DNA from: Cuspidothrix issatschenkoi CHARLIE-1
GTDB lineage: Bacteria; Cyanobacteriota; Cyanobacteriia; Cyanobacteriales; Nostocaceae
Direction: 5' to 3'
Length of the DNA stretch: 54,629 nucleotides
Assembly (NCBI RefSeq): GCF_002934005.1
Contig: NZ_PGEM01000003.1
Span: 17,516 to 72,144, forward strand
Within the stretch, counting starts at the first letter, position 1. The number at the start of each line of letters is the position of its first letter. Shown piece after piece: positions 42,517-49,512 of this stretch. The notes under the pieces were generated by a model, which ran no database searches, was not told where the DNA came from, and worked only from the letters and a program-made list of their open reading frames with translations. The position numbers were made by a program, and so were the translations under genes.

Positions 42517-42548
42517 TAAAAAAAAATCCCCTAGTTAAACAACTAGGG
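42517..42548 (-). terminator. Terminator of the leftward operon
   Basis: On the minus strand, CCCTAGTT-GTTT-AACTAGGG is followed by GATTTTTTTTT, 38 bp after the stop of the ATPase gene. Confidence 0.82.
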
Positions 42549-42585
42549 ACGATCACCATAAGGAAATGCTTAATTTAATTCTAAT

Positions 42586-44268
42586 TTAATTTTGGTTAAG
42601 TTTTAAAACATTCCCGTTCCATTCGCCATAACCACAATTACCAAGTTCAGCTAACCAAGACTTTAATTGATCTGACGTGAAACGTTTACCGTCAACTTTA
42701 AAATTAGGCTGAATGTAAGCAGCCGTAACAGTAGTTTTCTCAGTCCTTACCAGATAATCATAAAGTAGTTTAGCTTCAGGTGACAAAGCTGGTTTAGAGT
42801 TATACAATTTCTCTAACTGTTCCACAACAACATCATTATTATTAGATGTTGATTCAGGTGTGCGATCGCTCTCAACCGCAAAATTCCTAATTTTCTCTGT
42901 TAATTTCGGTAACTGAACAGATACCCACTGACTAGAGTTCTCTATCTTGATCAAACCTTTACCACTAGAAACAGGCTGCTTTGTTCTCGGATCTGTTGAT
43001 GCCAAAGGTTGCAGTTGTTGGCTTCGATCTATTAACTTCGCCATACCAGAAATACCACCTAAGCAAGCTTGAGTATTATTGTGAGCAACAAAAATACAAG
43101 GCATTTCCTGTTTACGAGATAACGTGAGAGCCACTTTAAAGAACTTAGCTAATAAATCCTTATCCTGAATAAAATCAGCATAGGTACTAACCTCCTCACA
43201 CAAAATACTAATAGCTTTACCCTCACGCCACAAATTAGATCGCCATTCCTCCTCCGAGATATTAGATTTTCCAAAAGATTCGTAACGAGTCATAACCTCA
43301 GTAACGTATTCCTTCATGAATTTTTCGATAGCTTCATAAGTGTTATACAAAGTTACACCCTGCCATTCATAACTATTACTATTCGGGTCAAGAACTACTA
43401 ATTGATACCCCATAGCAGCCTTTTCCTTTAACAAAAAACGAGCGATCCAACTTTTACCGCTACCCTGATTTCCCCAAAGTAAACAAGTCGTACTTAAAAA
43501 GTTTTTAACCCACTCTAACCCCTCACACTCTAAATCTAAGGATGTGTGAATCTTCATGTCGTTTTCGGCACTCAGTGGTAATTGTTGTGGAACAGAGTTA
43601 AACTTATCAAAACTTTTCCCACCATCAAGCAAATAACCAAACTCATGATAATCTTGCTCCGACATAGACATCAAAAGTAAGTTAACCTGAACAGGACTAA
43701 TATTTCGTAATAACTCGATCTTAGCTTCAGCACTTTTAATATGCTTAATATGCTTCAGTAACTCACTAGCAGAATAGTCTATCAAATCTTTAGCTAGGGT
43801 CAATTGTGCATTAGCTCTGTGTTGTTCAAGTAAAACAGTAGCTCGGTAATGTGGACGAAGTAAATTTAACTTATCTCTAAGCTTACCAGCCATAAACATA
43901 GTTCCCACACCTGCCAAAACAGCCCCTAACCCTAACTCATTTTTGATCGGATTATCAGCCGGAATATGCCGGATCGTTGTTAAATTGTCAGAACTTAAAA
44001 ACGCAAAACTATTATAATTAGGATTCGCCGATTTATACTGATTAGCTAAAAAATAAGGTTCGGGAATCGTGGAAATTTTAGTAATACTGCAAGTATTACC
44101 TTTTGGCACAAAACAAATATCTCTCTTTCTAATACCATCACCAAGAGAAGAAAATAAACTAAGAGATAATGCGATCGCACCAACACCAAAAGCCCATAAC
44201 TCTAAATTAGATTTGCTATAGCTGCTTTGATCCGGTGTTTGAAGTTGTGGAACAGTAGGGTAATTCAT
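42586..44268 (-). CDS. Membrane-anchored FtsK/HerA-like ATPase
   Basis: A 560-residue P-loop ATPase. Two hydrophobic segments near the N-terminus (24-41 and 111-128) flank an extracytoplasmic loop. Walker A is LLWGNQGSGKSW (Lys272), followed by VVLDPNSNSYEW. The Walker B-like strand is ISILCEEVSTYAD (Glu358-Glu359), and a sensor-like CIFVAHNNTQ follows. Residues about 495-560 resemble a winged helix (LLYDYLVRTEKTTVTAAYIQPNF...). This layout recalls TraB of Streptomyces and FtsK, double-stranded DNA pumps. Likely role: moving element DNA across the envelope or septum. AAAGGTCA precedes the ATG. It is the last gene of the leftward operon. The exact family is unproven. Confidence 0.7.
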   Translation of the reverse strand: MNYPTVPQLQTPDQSSYSKSNLELWAFGVGAIALSLSLFSSLGDGIRKRDICFVPKGNTCSITKISTIPEPYFLANQYKSANPNYNSFAFLSSDNLTTIRHIPADNPIKNELGLGAVLAGVGTMFMAGKLRDKLNLLRPHYRATVLLEQHRANAQLTLAKDLIDYSASELLKHIKHIKSAEAKIELLRNISPVQVNLLLMSMSEQDYHEFGYLLDGGKSFDKFNSVPQQLPLSAENDMKIHTSLDLECEGLEWVKNFLSTTCLLWGNQGSGKSWIARFLLKEKAAMGYQLVVLDPNSNSYEWQGVTLYNTYEAIEKFMKEYVTEVMTRYESFGKSNISEEEWRSNLWREGKAISILCEEVSTYADFIQDKDLLAKFFKVALTLSRKQEMPCIFVAHNNTQACLGGISGMAKLIDRSQQLQPLASTDPRTKQPVSSGKGLIKIENSSQWVSVQLPKLTEKIRNFAVESDRTPESTSNNNDVVVEQLEKLYNSKPALSPEAKLLYDYLVRTEKTTVTAAYIQPNFKVDGKRFTSDQLKSWLAELGNCGYGEWNGNVLKLNQN

Positions 44269-44360
44269 GTTAGTTAATGACCTTTTAATTTGATTGGATG
44301 CCTCGAAAGCCTTACAGTATATGGATTTTAAGAATTTTAAGTAAGACTAATGGATGTCTT

Positions 44361-44392
44361 ACAAAAAGGCTGGCCGCCCCAGCCTTATTTTT
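44361..44392. terminator. Hairpin between the 188-residue gene and the ATPase gene
   Basis: AAGGCTGG (44366-44373) pairs with CCAGCCTT (44379-44386), with T-rich sequence on both sides (TTTTTGT leftward, TTATTTTT rightward), so it can work in either direction. Further pairable GGCTTGAGCC-type segments follow to 44480. Read-through or a new promoter would be needed for the ATPase gene. Confidence 0.6.
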
Positions 44393-44483
44393 AAGCTCAA
44401 AGCTTTACTGGTTAAGGGCTTGAGCCTGGCCGATTCAACTTCTTACATTCATGTTTGCCCCAGCCTCTTTACCCTGGACAATT

Positions 44484-45050
44484 CTAATTTTTTCGTTTAA
44501 CAACCGCCGCAATAACAACCAATAAAAATAATATTCCTGGTAACATCAGATCCAACTTTTGAGGTTCAGGTAAATTTCTATACAGCCTTTCCTGTTTAAC
44601 AACAACCTCAAAACTTTTACTAGCTATATCATCCATAGCTTTTGCATCTAATATTAATTTAGTAGCGTTACCTGCCAGTGCCGTTGATCTTAAAATCTGT
44701 CCTGGTAGTTTAGTTTTATCTTCTAGACTGACACCATCATTAAAATTAAAATTAGTTAAGGTTGTGACAACAGATCCGAAAACAGGAAATAACGCAGTAC
44801 AAACAGGGTATAGTCCGACAGAGCCAATGGACAATAAAAACTGAGTAGATACTATTTGTATACCTACCAGTACAGAAGTTTGTCCAGAACAATGTAACAA
44901 TTCGATCTGGTAATCTTTGAACTTAATACCAGACTCAATCTGTTGATGATCATATTCTTCAGGAATTAAATTACTAGAATCTAATTCCGCCTCTAAAACA
45001 ATATTTTTATTAGCAGTAAGTTGACTATTTTGGGTTTTCTGTGTTAACAT
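44484..45050 (-). CDS. Membrane protein of unknown function (188 residues)
   Basis: No family recognised. The N-terminal half is soluble (LEAELDSSNLIPEEYDHQQ...), a central hydrophobic stretch covers about 62-95 (SVLVGIQIVSTQFLLSIGSV...), and a C-terminal anchor (LMLPGILFLLVVIAAVV) ends in KRKN, consistent with a cytoplasmic basic tail. GAGGTG precedes the ATG. Its place between the tiny membrane proteins and the translocase ATPase suggests a membrane channel or transfer partner; inferred from context only. Confidence 0.6.
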   Translation of the reverse strand: MLTQKTQNSQLTANKNIVLEAELDSSNLIPEEYDHQQIESGIKFKDYQIELLHCSGQTSVLVGIQIVSTQFLLSIGSVGLYPVCTALFPVFGSVVTTLTNFNFNDGVSLEDKTKLPGQILRSTALAGNATKLILDAKAMDDIASKSFEVVVKQERLYRNLPEPQKLDLMLPGILFLLVVIAAVVKRKN

Positions 45051-45109
45051 AAAAGCACCTCAAAGAATTAATTTTTATAACAACACCAAGTTTCACTTAA
45101 ATTCTTCAA

Positions 45110-45140
45110 TCCTCTACTCGGCGCGTGAGTAGAGGATTTT
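45110..45140 (+). terminator. Strong hairpin in the leftward operon
   Basis: The 10-bp stem TCCTCTACTC/GAGTAGAGGA with a 7-nt loop is followed rightward by TTTTTTTT. Leftward, the direction of the surrounding genes, the T-run is poor. It may stop antisense transcription or stabilise the mRNA 3' end. Confidence 0.6.
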
Positions 45141-45145
45141 TTTTA

Positions 45146-45760
45146 TTAATCAAACAGCCTCCGCACCAAACCGAATAGTCCAGATCCTAAATTTTGAACC
45201 GTACCTTTAACAGCAGACAACCTATGGGAAGCTTGAACCGCTAAGGGTTTAGAACCGAGGCTATGGCTAACATTTGTATTTAACTGATGTTGTTTAGCAG
45301 AATAGTCTAAACCGATTAACTGAATATTGGTTTTATGTTCCACATCTAGTAAATTAATTTTTCTTTGATGTCTAACGTCAGCCTCTATCAGTTCATAGTC
45401 ACTACGGATCAAACTTTGTTCTAGTCCGTGAGACAATTCCCGATCTGCTAATCGGGTTTGACTCCAATCCTTAGCTATATTTTGAATCTGAGAATTGGTA
45501 TGATTAATAAATTCTGATTCATGATTAACAACATTCCCCATACTGGTTATACCCTCTTTAAGATTAGAAAAAACTTGATCCGCATTAGCCTCTCTAGTAG
45601 CCTGTTTACTTTTAAAATCAGCGATCGCACAAATAGCAGACTCATCACCATCTAACGCAGCATTAACAATATCTTGATTAATGTCCGCTAAGTTTTCCAA
45701 AGCCATGTAGACACTAGGAGCATCCAGTTTCAGGTTAAACACAATCTTCTTATTTTTCAC
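45146..45760 (-). CDS. Hypothetical element protein (204 residues), GTG start
   Basis: No known family. Mostly helical and Gln/Asn/His-rich (EFINHTNSQIQNIAKDW...NVSHSLGSKP), possibly coiled-coil in 65-150, ending in an amphipathic GSGLFGLVRRLFD. It starts with GTG at 45760, with GAGGT 8 nt upstream, overlapping the last codons of the 54-residue gene, so translation is probably coupled. An in-operon structural or membrane-associated role is possible; unproven. Confidence 0.6.
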   Translation of the reverse strand: MKNKKIVFNLKLDAPSVYMALENLADINQDIVNAALDGDESAICAIADFKSKQATREANADQVFSNLKEGITSMGNVVNHESEFINHTNSQIQNIAKDWSQTRLADRELSHGLEQSLIRSDYELIEADVRHQRKINLLDVEHKTNIQLIGLDYSAKQHQLNTNVSHSLGSKPLAVQASHRLSAVKGTVQNLGSGLFGLVRRLFD

Positions 45761-45914
45761 TAGCAGACCTCGTTAATCTATCAACATCATTCTGGTAGTT
45801 CACCTGGTAAGATTTCGTAATGTAAGAACCAACGAATAGCGGAAAAACAACCAAAATAAAAATCAAAGAAGGATAGATCAAAACAGCCTTATATTGTTTT
45901 GAAGAATTACGCAT
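45750..45914 (-). CDS. Tiny membrane protein (54 residues)
   Basis: Starts MRNSSKQYKAVLIYPSLIFI and has one membrane segment (about residues 11-30), then a polar tail NYQNDVDRLTRSASEK. GGGGTGG lies 8 nt before the ATG. The start overlaps the end of the 43-residue gene by 8 nt, and the stop overlaps the next gene's start, so three genes are translationally linked. It resembles Spd-type spread proteins or phage-like small membrane proteins only in size and topology. Confidence 0.68.
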   Translation of the reverse strand: MRNSSKQYKAVLIYPSLIFILVVFPLFVGSYITKSYQVNYQNDVDRLTRSASEK

Positions 45915-46038
45915 TTTTCGCCACCCCATAAAAACCTAAAGCCAACAAACCAGCACCTAAAGGATTAATCACAGCAGCCGCCCCAAAGAGTAATGACAGC
46001 GACACAATACCCGAATAAAAACAAATCTCAGTAATCAC
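45907..46038 (-). CDS. Tiny membrane protein (43 residues), GTG start
   Basis: Almost entirely hydrophobic: ITEICFYSGIVSLSLLFG, then AAAVINPLGAG, then LLALGFYGVAKNA, consistent with two short spans or a hairpin. GTG at 46038 has GAGAGGT 8 nt upstream. The coding end (GCG TAA) overlaps the next ATG. Overlap and ribosome sites make it a real gene despite its size. Confidence 0.62.
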   Translation of the reverse strand: MITEICFYSGIVSLSLLFGAAAVINPLGAGLLALGFYGVAKNA

Positions 46039-46078
46039 TTTTTTAGACCTCTCTTGATTAATAAAATACAAAGATCCT

Positions 46079-46106
46079 AGATAGCGGGAATCAGATACCG
46101 CTATCT
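46079..46106. other. Intercistronic hairpin
   Basis: The 9-bp stem AGATAGCGG/CCGCTATCT with a 10-nt loop lies between the 195-residue gene stop and the 43-residue gene. There is no T-run, so it is more likely an mRNA processing or stability element than a terminator. Confidence 0.5.
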
Positions 46107-46121
46107 TTGACGCTAGATTAT

Positions 46122-46709
46122 TTACTTCTTCAGTAAAGAAAATATCGCGCTTGCCGTTGACTTGGCTTTTTGAGTAGCGACAGACTTTTTTTCACCTTGA
46201 GGGTTAATACCGTTAGATGCTAGAAAGTCTTTAGCGTCCACACCCATAATTAACTGAGCCGCTTCAGAAGCTTGACTAGCAAAATCATCAAGATAATTCT
46301 CTAACCCGTGTCTAACAGATTCAGAATGAATAGTTACGAAGTCGTTAACTACTTTCTGACTGGAAACATAAGCCAAAGCATTAGATATTTCACTAATAGA
46401 CAGATGGTAACTACCATAAAAATCGGTAAGACTGTTTACAACACCTGAATAAATTTGTTGTTTCACTTCTGTAGGAAGTTCAGAATTAGATTGAATAATC
46501 GCTTCTGATTCTTGTCTATTCCCTGACAACTGCTTAACCCCACTCACAGCAGCCAACTTTAAAGATTCTGCAATGATTTCATACTCTACCAATGGGATCT
46601 CTCTAATACTGTCGTAGTCGTTTGGATAACGTTCAGCCAAACTAAATCTGATGATATCCTCATCAATATTTAGCTGTTTTGCGATTTCCTTAATAGTGAT
46701 GTTACTCAT
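46122..46709 (-). CDS. Hypothetical element protein (195 residues)
   Basis: The first 50 residues (ITIKEIAKQLNIDEDIIRFSLAERYPND) look like a small helical DNA- or RNA-binding domain (HTH or IF2-N-like). The rest is helical, with a Gln/Ser-rich middle and a basic end (KKSVATQKAKSTASAIFSLLKK). AAGGAA precedes the ATG. Second gene of the leftward operon, 38 bp after the HTH gene. Could be a partition-, replication- or regulation-linked protein; no firm family. Confidence 0.58.
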   Translation of the reverse strand: MSNITIKEIAKQLNIDEDIIRFSLAERYPNDYDSIREIPLVEYEIIAESLKLAAVSGVKQLSGNRQESEAIIQSNSELPTEVKQQIYSGVVNSLTDFYGSYHLSISEISNALAYVSSQKVVNDFVTIHSESVRHGLENYLDDFASQASEAAQLIMGVDAKDFLASNGINPQGEKKSVATQKAKSTASAIFSLLKK

Positions 46710-46747
46710 GACTTTTATTCCTTATGATGTGTGTAACTTTTATGTAA

Positions 46748-47107
46748 CTACTTCCAGACGTTCTTAGCAGCCGATTTGAAAGTATAAATACTAAAATCAT
46801 CGGGATTATTTTGGACGTACATTTTTACCCTTTCCTCAGTTCCATACAACTTAAACAACCGACCGATCAAACTCATAACCCAAGCTTGAAAAGGTGATAA
46901 AGGTGCAGTTTTATCAATCCCACCATCTGCTTTTTTAGGGTAAGCTTCCTTAAATCCAGGCACTCTAAAATAAGCCAACCGATGCCACTGCCAAACAGTT
47001 GATCGTGCTACTCCAAAATGTTCAGCCAAATGGCTTTTATTGATCGGTAAATCAGTAAAAAACCCTGGACTGTCCACTGCTAGACCTGATTTCTTAGTTT
47101 TTGCCAT
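46748..47107 (-). CDS. HTH protein (119 residues), first gene of the leftward operon
   Basis: A clear helix-turn-helix in INKSHLAEHFGVARSTVWQWHRLAYFRVPGF, then a Lys-rich loop (EAYPKKADGG) and a helical C-terminal half (SPFQAWVMSLIGRLFKLYG...). This recalls phage small-terminase or regulator HTHs. It is preceded by a leader of about 200 nt from a TTACAT-17-TATAAT promoter. Likely regulates the operon. I found no large terminase, which argues against a packaging role. Confidence 0.6.
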   Translation of the reverse strand: MAKTKKSGLAVDSPGFFTDLPINKSHLAEHFGVARSTVWQWHRLAYFRVPGFKEAYPKKADGGIDKTAPLSPFQAWVMSLIGRLFKLYGTEERVKMYVQNNPDDFSIYTFKSAAKNVWK

Positions 47108-47462
47108 ATAACAAGCCTACATACATCAATCATTTAAAATCATCAATCAATCAAAATCATCACTTAAATAGTTGTTTTTAAGAATCAAAAACCGTGAGAA
47201 CGACTGCTATACAAGGCTTACGCATTACTTGATTCTTGATTTCTTAGTTACTGATTCATCCTTTATAAATAATCTCTGAATCATCTATCTAAGTTCGATA
47301 TACACATTATAACATACTTTTGTAGGATATGTAATAAATGTAGTATTTTTATTAATTAAACTTTCTGATATGTACCACTAGAAAAACGCGAAAAACCATA
47401 AAATTTATTTATGATAGAAAATATCAGATATACTGTTTATAAAAAGGATATTAAGAAAAAGC
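47108..47462. other. 355-bp divergent promoter region
   Basis: Lies between the leftward operon and the rightward XRE gene. It contains the promoter at 47306-47334, a rightward TATACT at 47429-47434, and repeated TCAATCA/TTGATTC segments (47125-47235) in the untranslated leader of the leftward operon. No ORF. Confidence 0.55.
47306..47334 (-). promoter_or_regulatory. Promoter of the leftward operon
   Basis: On the minus strand, TTACAT (47329-47334), 17 bp, TATAAT (47306-47311). The RNA would start near 47299, giving a leader of about 190 nt before the HTH gene. Confidence 0.6.
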
Positions 47463-47666
47463 ATGATAGAAGTTAGACTAAAAGAAGTTAGACAAAGTAA
47501 AGGTTTTAGCCAAAACCAGTTAGCTGAAGCAATCGGGCATACCCTCCACAGCATTAAAAGAATAGAACATGGCAGATTTAAAAGTATTCCCATAGAAACC
47601 TTAGATAAACTCTGTAAATCCTTAGATTGTCAGGTTAACGATATTCTGGTATATATTCCCGATTGA
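47463..47666 (+). CDS. XRE-family HTH regulator (67 residues)
   Basis: A compact Cro/CI-type protein. MIEVRLKEVRQSKGFSQNQLAEAIGHTLHSIKRIEHGRF is a canonical helix-turn-helix, and the end LDCQVNDILVYIPD is typical of single-domain XRE regulators. Second Cro/CI-like protein in the element. It faces away from the leftward operon across 355 bp, so it may repress that promoter. A terminator (47700-47728) follows, made of the same CTGTCTA half-sites as the repeat array at 47775-47799. Confidence 0.82.
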   Translation: MIEVRLKEVRQSKGFSQNQLAEAIGHTLHSIKRIEHGRFKSIPIETLDKLCKSLDCQVNDILVYIPD

Positions 47667-47699
47667 GGATAGTCGTAAACCTAAATACTGAGGATTTAA

Positions 47700-47728
47700 C
47701 CATTGTCTAGTTAGACAGTGGTTTTTTA
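47700..47728 (+). terminator. Terminator of the XRE gene, possibly also an operator
   Basis: CCATTGTCTA and TAGACAGTGG form a hairpin with one mismatch, followed by TTTTTTATT. The arms contain the TGTCTA half-site repeated further downstream. Confidence 0.7.
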
Positions 47729-47774
47729 TTATTGTCAAACCAGACAGCCTTAAAAGTACCTTTAAACAAAGATT

Positions 47775-47799
47775 CTGTCTAAACTGTCTAGGCTGTCTA
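47775..47799 (+). repeat. Three CTGTCTA direct repeats, 9-bp period
   Basis: CTGTCTA starts at 47775, 47784 and 47793. Related half-sites lie in the terminator at 47700-47720 and in CAGACAGC near 47741. It is a candidate binding array upstream of the 316-residue gene. Confidence 0.6.
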
Positions 47800-47946
47800 A
47801 CTAAAAATCTTAAAAAAACCATAGATAAATACCAGACAAAAGTATAAAAAAATACTAAAAAATAAATATTATAAATAGTTGCACAAATAAAATATAGATG
47901 ATACACTTTATATATAAAGGATATTTATCAGACACAAAATAAAACT

Positions 47947-48897
47947 ATGAACATCAAAGAAGTGCGATCGCTCCTAACCAAGCAAACAGAAAAAGTAAAT
48001 CAACTGAAACAAGAATTAAAGACAGCAGAAGAAGAACAAGCGAGGTTAACAGAACTCGAAAAAAAGTTAAATCAGGACTATCAGGAAAAAATTAGACAAG
48101 CTACAGAACTACTTAAAGAAGCTCAAACAATAGCAGACTTTGATCAAGAAACTGTATTTAGTTCTGCCTGGACTGAATACGAAAAAGATCGTCAACCAAC
48201 AGAATCAGAATTAGCAGTATTACAACAATTAAAAGATCAATTAAAAATATTCACAGAATTAAATAAGGGGTTACCAGAAGAGGATCAAATAGTCAACAAA
48301 CAAAGATTATTAACATTAATAGATGGTGGCGTTACCCAGCCTGTTAATGAACCTGAAGAAGTAATTAACGAACCTAAAGAAGTAATTACCCAGCCTATTA
48401 ATGAACCTCTTACAACTAATAACAAACTAGAAGAAATAAAAAAAGCAATCAACATTGCGATGGCGTCCGTAACCATACCCGAACTAAAAAAAGTTACTGC
48501 TAGTTTAGGATTTACGAAAAACGTTTATCAATCCTTAGAGAGTTATTTGGATACTGTTAGTGAATCCGACCTCTTACAGCTAATCTCAAAATTCATAATA
48601 TATGTCCCTGACACTAAAGAATTTTTCAATTTAGATTACAGCATAGATATTAAAACCATCCGAACCATCGAATACGCAGACATCCCGCTAGATAAATTAG
48701 AACTATCTGCCAAAATTCACGCAGCTTGTCTAAATTTCCAAATTAAAAATGTAGGCTTGTTAATCGGACAAATGCAATATAACGACGGACGATCCTTAAA
48801 TGTAGGGGTAGCCGGACGTAAAGAGATACGAGAAAAACTTATCAACCGACTAGGAATAATATTTGATTCAGATTCAGCCCAACTAACAGCAGCCTAA
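47947..48897 (+). CDS. Coiled-coil hypothetical protein (316 residues)
   Basis: Residues 1-65 form a strongly charged coiled coil (LLTKQTEKVNQLKQELKTAE...). A Pro/Glu/Val linker with repeats (QPVNEPEEVINEPKEVITQP) covers about 130-160, and a folded C-terminal domain (about 165-310) follows with KELFNLD-like strands and DGRSLNVGVAGRKEIREKL. No family recognised. A HIP1 site lies in codons 7-10. Upstream is the CTGTCTA array. It may be a partition, adhesion or structural protein; no evidence decides. Confidence 0.6.
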   Translation: MNIKEVRSLLTKQTEKVNQLKQELKTAEEEQARLTELEKKLNQDYQEKIRQATELLKEAQTIADFDQETVFSSAWTEYEKDRQPTESELAVLQQLKDQLKIFTELNKGLPEEDQIVNKQRLLTLIDGGVTQPVNEPEEVINEPKEVITQPINEPLTTNNKLEEIKKAINIAMASVTIPELKKVTASLGFTKNVYQSLESYLDTVSESDLLQLISKFIIYVPDTKEFFNLDYSIDIKTIRTIEYADIPLDKLELSAKIHAACLNFQIKNVGLLIGQMQYNDGRSLNVGVAGRKEIREKLINRLGIIFDSDSAQLTAA

Positions 48898-48961
48898 CCA
48901 CCGCGACCTGAGCAAGTCACTAAACTGCTTAGACTACTCCCAAAACTAAAGGTAAAACACA

Positions 48962-49231
48962 ATGCTACTAAACCAGATCCAAAATATCATTGCTCAACTG
49001 GACAAGATAGAAGATATCTTTTTTGAAAGTGAACACCGAAAAATAGATCCTAATAAAGTGTCTGATATGAAACACTTAAAAGCAATATCAAAGATCATTA
49101 ATGCTAAGGATACGCTCTTACTTGCCTTAGATTATTTGTTAGACAATGAAGAAGCCAAGCAACTTGATCAAGCAAAAGCCAGGCTAGAAAGGCTTTATCT
49201 TGATCTCCTAAACGATGATGAGAAAATATAA
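48962..49231 (+). CDS. Hypothetical element protein (89 residues)
   Basis: A small all-helical, acidic protein (MLLNQIQNIIAQLDKIEDIF...KHLKAISKIINAKDTLLLALDYLL...RLERLYLDLLNDDEKI). It starts 64 bp after the coiled-coil gene with AAAGG upstream, so probably the same transcript. No known family. Last gene before the right end of the element. Confidence 0.58.
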   Translation: MLLNQIQNIIAQLDKIEDIFFESEHRKIDPNKVSDMKHLKAISKIINAKDTLLLALDYLLDNEEAKQLDQAKARLERLYLDLLNDDEKI

Positions 49232-49284
49232 TATAAAAAGCGAATAAGATTAGATTTGCTTATCTGCTTTTTTAGTGTTTGATT

Positions 49285-49306
49285 AATTGGGGCAAAATTG
49301 GGGTAA
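49285..49306 (+). repeat. Putative integrase arm-type site, right
   Basis: Exact 22-bp copy of 32420-32441 (contains AATTGGGGCAAAATTGGGG), 71 bp inside the right attachment repeat. See the left site. Confidence 0.6.
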
Positions 49307-49377
49307 AATCCAATTAGAAAAAAAATAAAACAAAGGTAAACAGTTTTTGGATTTAGTTAGAACCCTTACAGATACTC

Positions 49378-49493
49378 AGTTTCCATTAAAAAGCGGGTGG
49401 CGGGAATCGAACCCGCATTAATAGCTTGGAAGGCTATAGTTTTACCACTAAACTACACCCGCGTATTTCCAGTTCAATCAAGATAACATTACT
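49378..49493. repeat. Right attachment repeat (116-bp direct repeat)
   Basis: Identical to 32282-32397. Beyond it host sequence resumes (49494 onward), including the -35 box of the tRNA promoter. Confidence 0.95.
49392..49462 (-). tRNA. tRNA-Gly (TCC), right copy
   Basis: A 71-nt cloverleaf identical to the left copy, with anticodon TCC in CTTCCAA and CCA not encoded. Its promoter is complete: TTGCAA (49503-49508), 17 bp, TATCTT (49480-49485). The -35 lies outside the repeat in host DNA. This is therefore the copy that kept the original host promoter and is probably the functional gene. Confidence 0.95.
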
Positions 49494-49508
49494 TTTATAA
49501 AATTGCAA
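49480..49508 (-). promoter_or_regulatory. Promoter of the right tRNA-Gly
   Basis: On the minus strand, TTGCAA, 17 bp, TATCTT, with transcription expected about 10 nt before the tRNA 5' end. The -10 is inside the attachment repeat; the -35 is outside. Confidence 0.6.
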
Positions 49509-49512
49509 GCCC

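Larger units (their letters stand above)
32282..49493. mobile_element. 17.1-kb tRNA-Gly-flanked integrative element
   Basis: Two perfect 116-bp direct repeats with full tRNA genes bound the region, and a tyrosine integrase lies directly inside the left one. The interior carries its own replication protein, repressor-like genes, iteron-like repeats and a membrane translocase ATPase operon. None of the MITE or heptamer repeats so common in the flanking host DNA occur inside. HIP1 octamers are present (about eight), indicating long residence in cyanobacteria. No capsid, large terminase, relaxase or type IV secretion genes are seen. Excision would leave one intact tRNA gene. Confidence 0.92.

Noticed and set aside
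32282-49493. Prophage or phage satellite
   Set aside because: Regulators, integrase and a primase-helicase would fit, but no capsid, portal, large terminase, tail or lysis genes are visible. A satellite that borrows a capsid is not excluded.
32282-49493. Classical ICE with relaxase and type IV secretion
   Set aside because: No relaxase motifs (such as HxDxxxHxH or MOB signatures) and no VirB4/VirD4-like set were seen. Only a single membrane ATPase is present.
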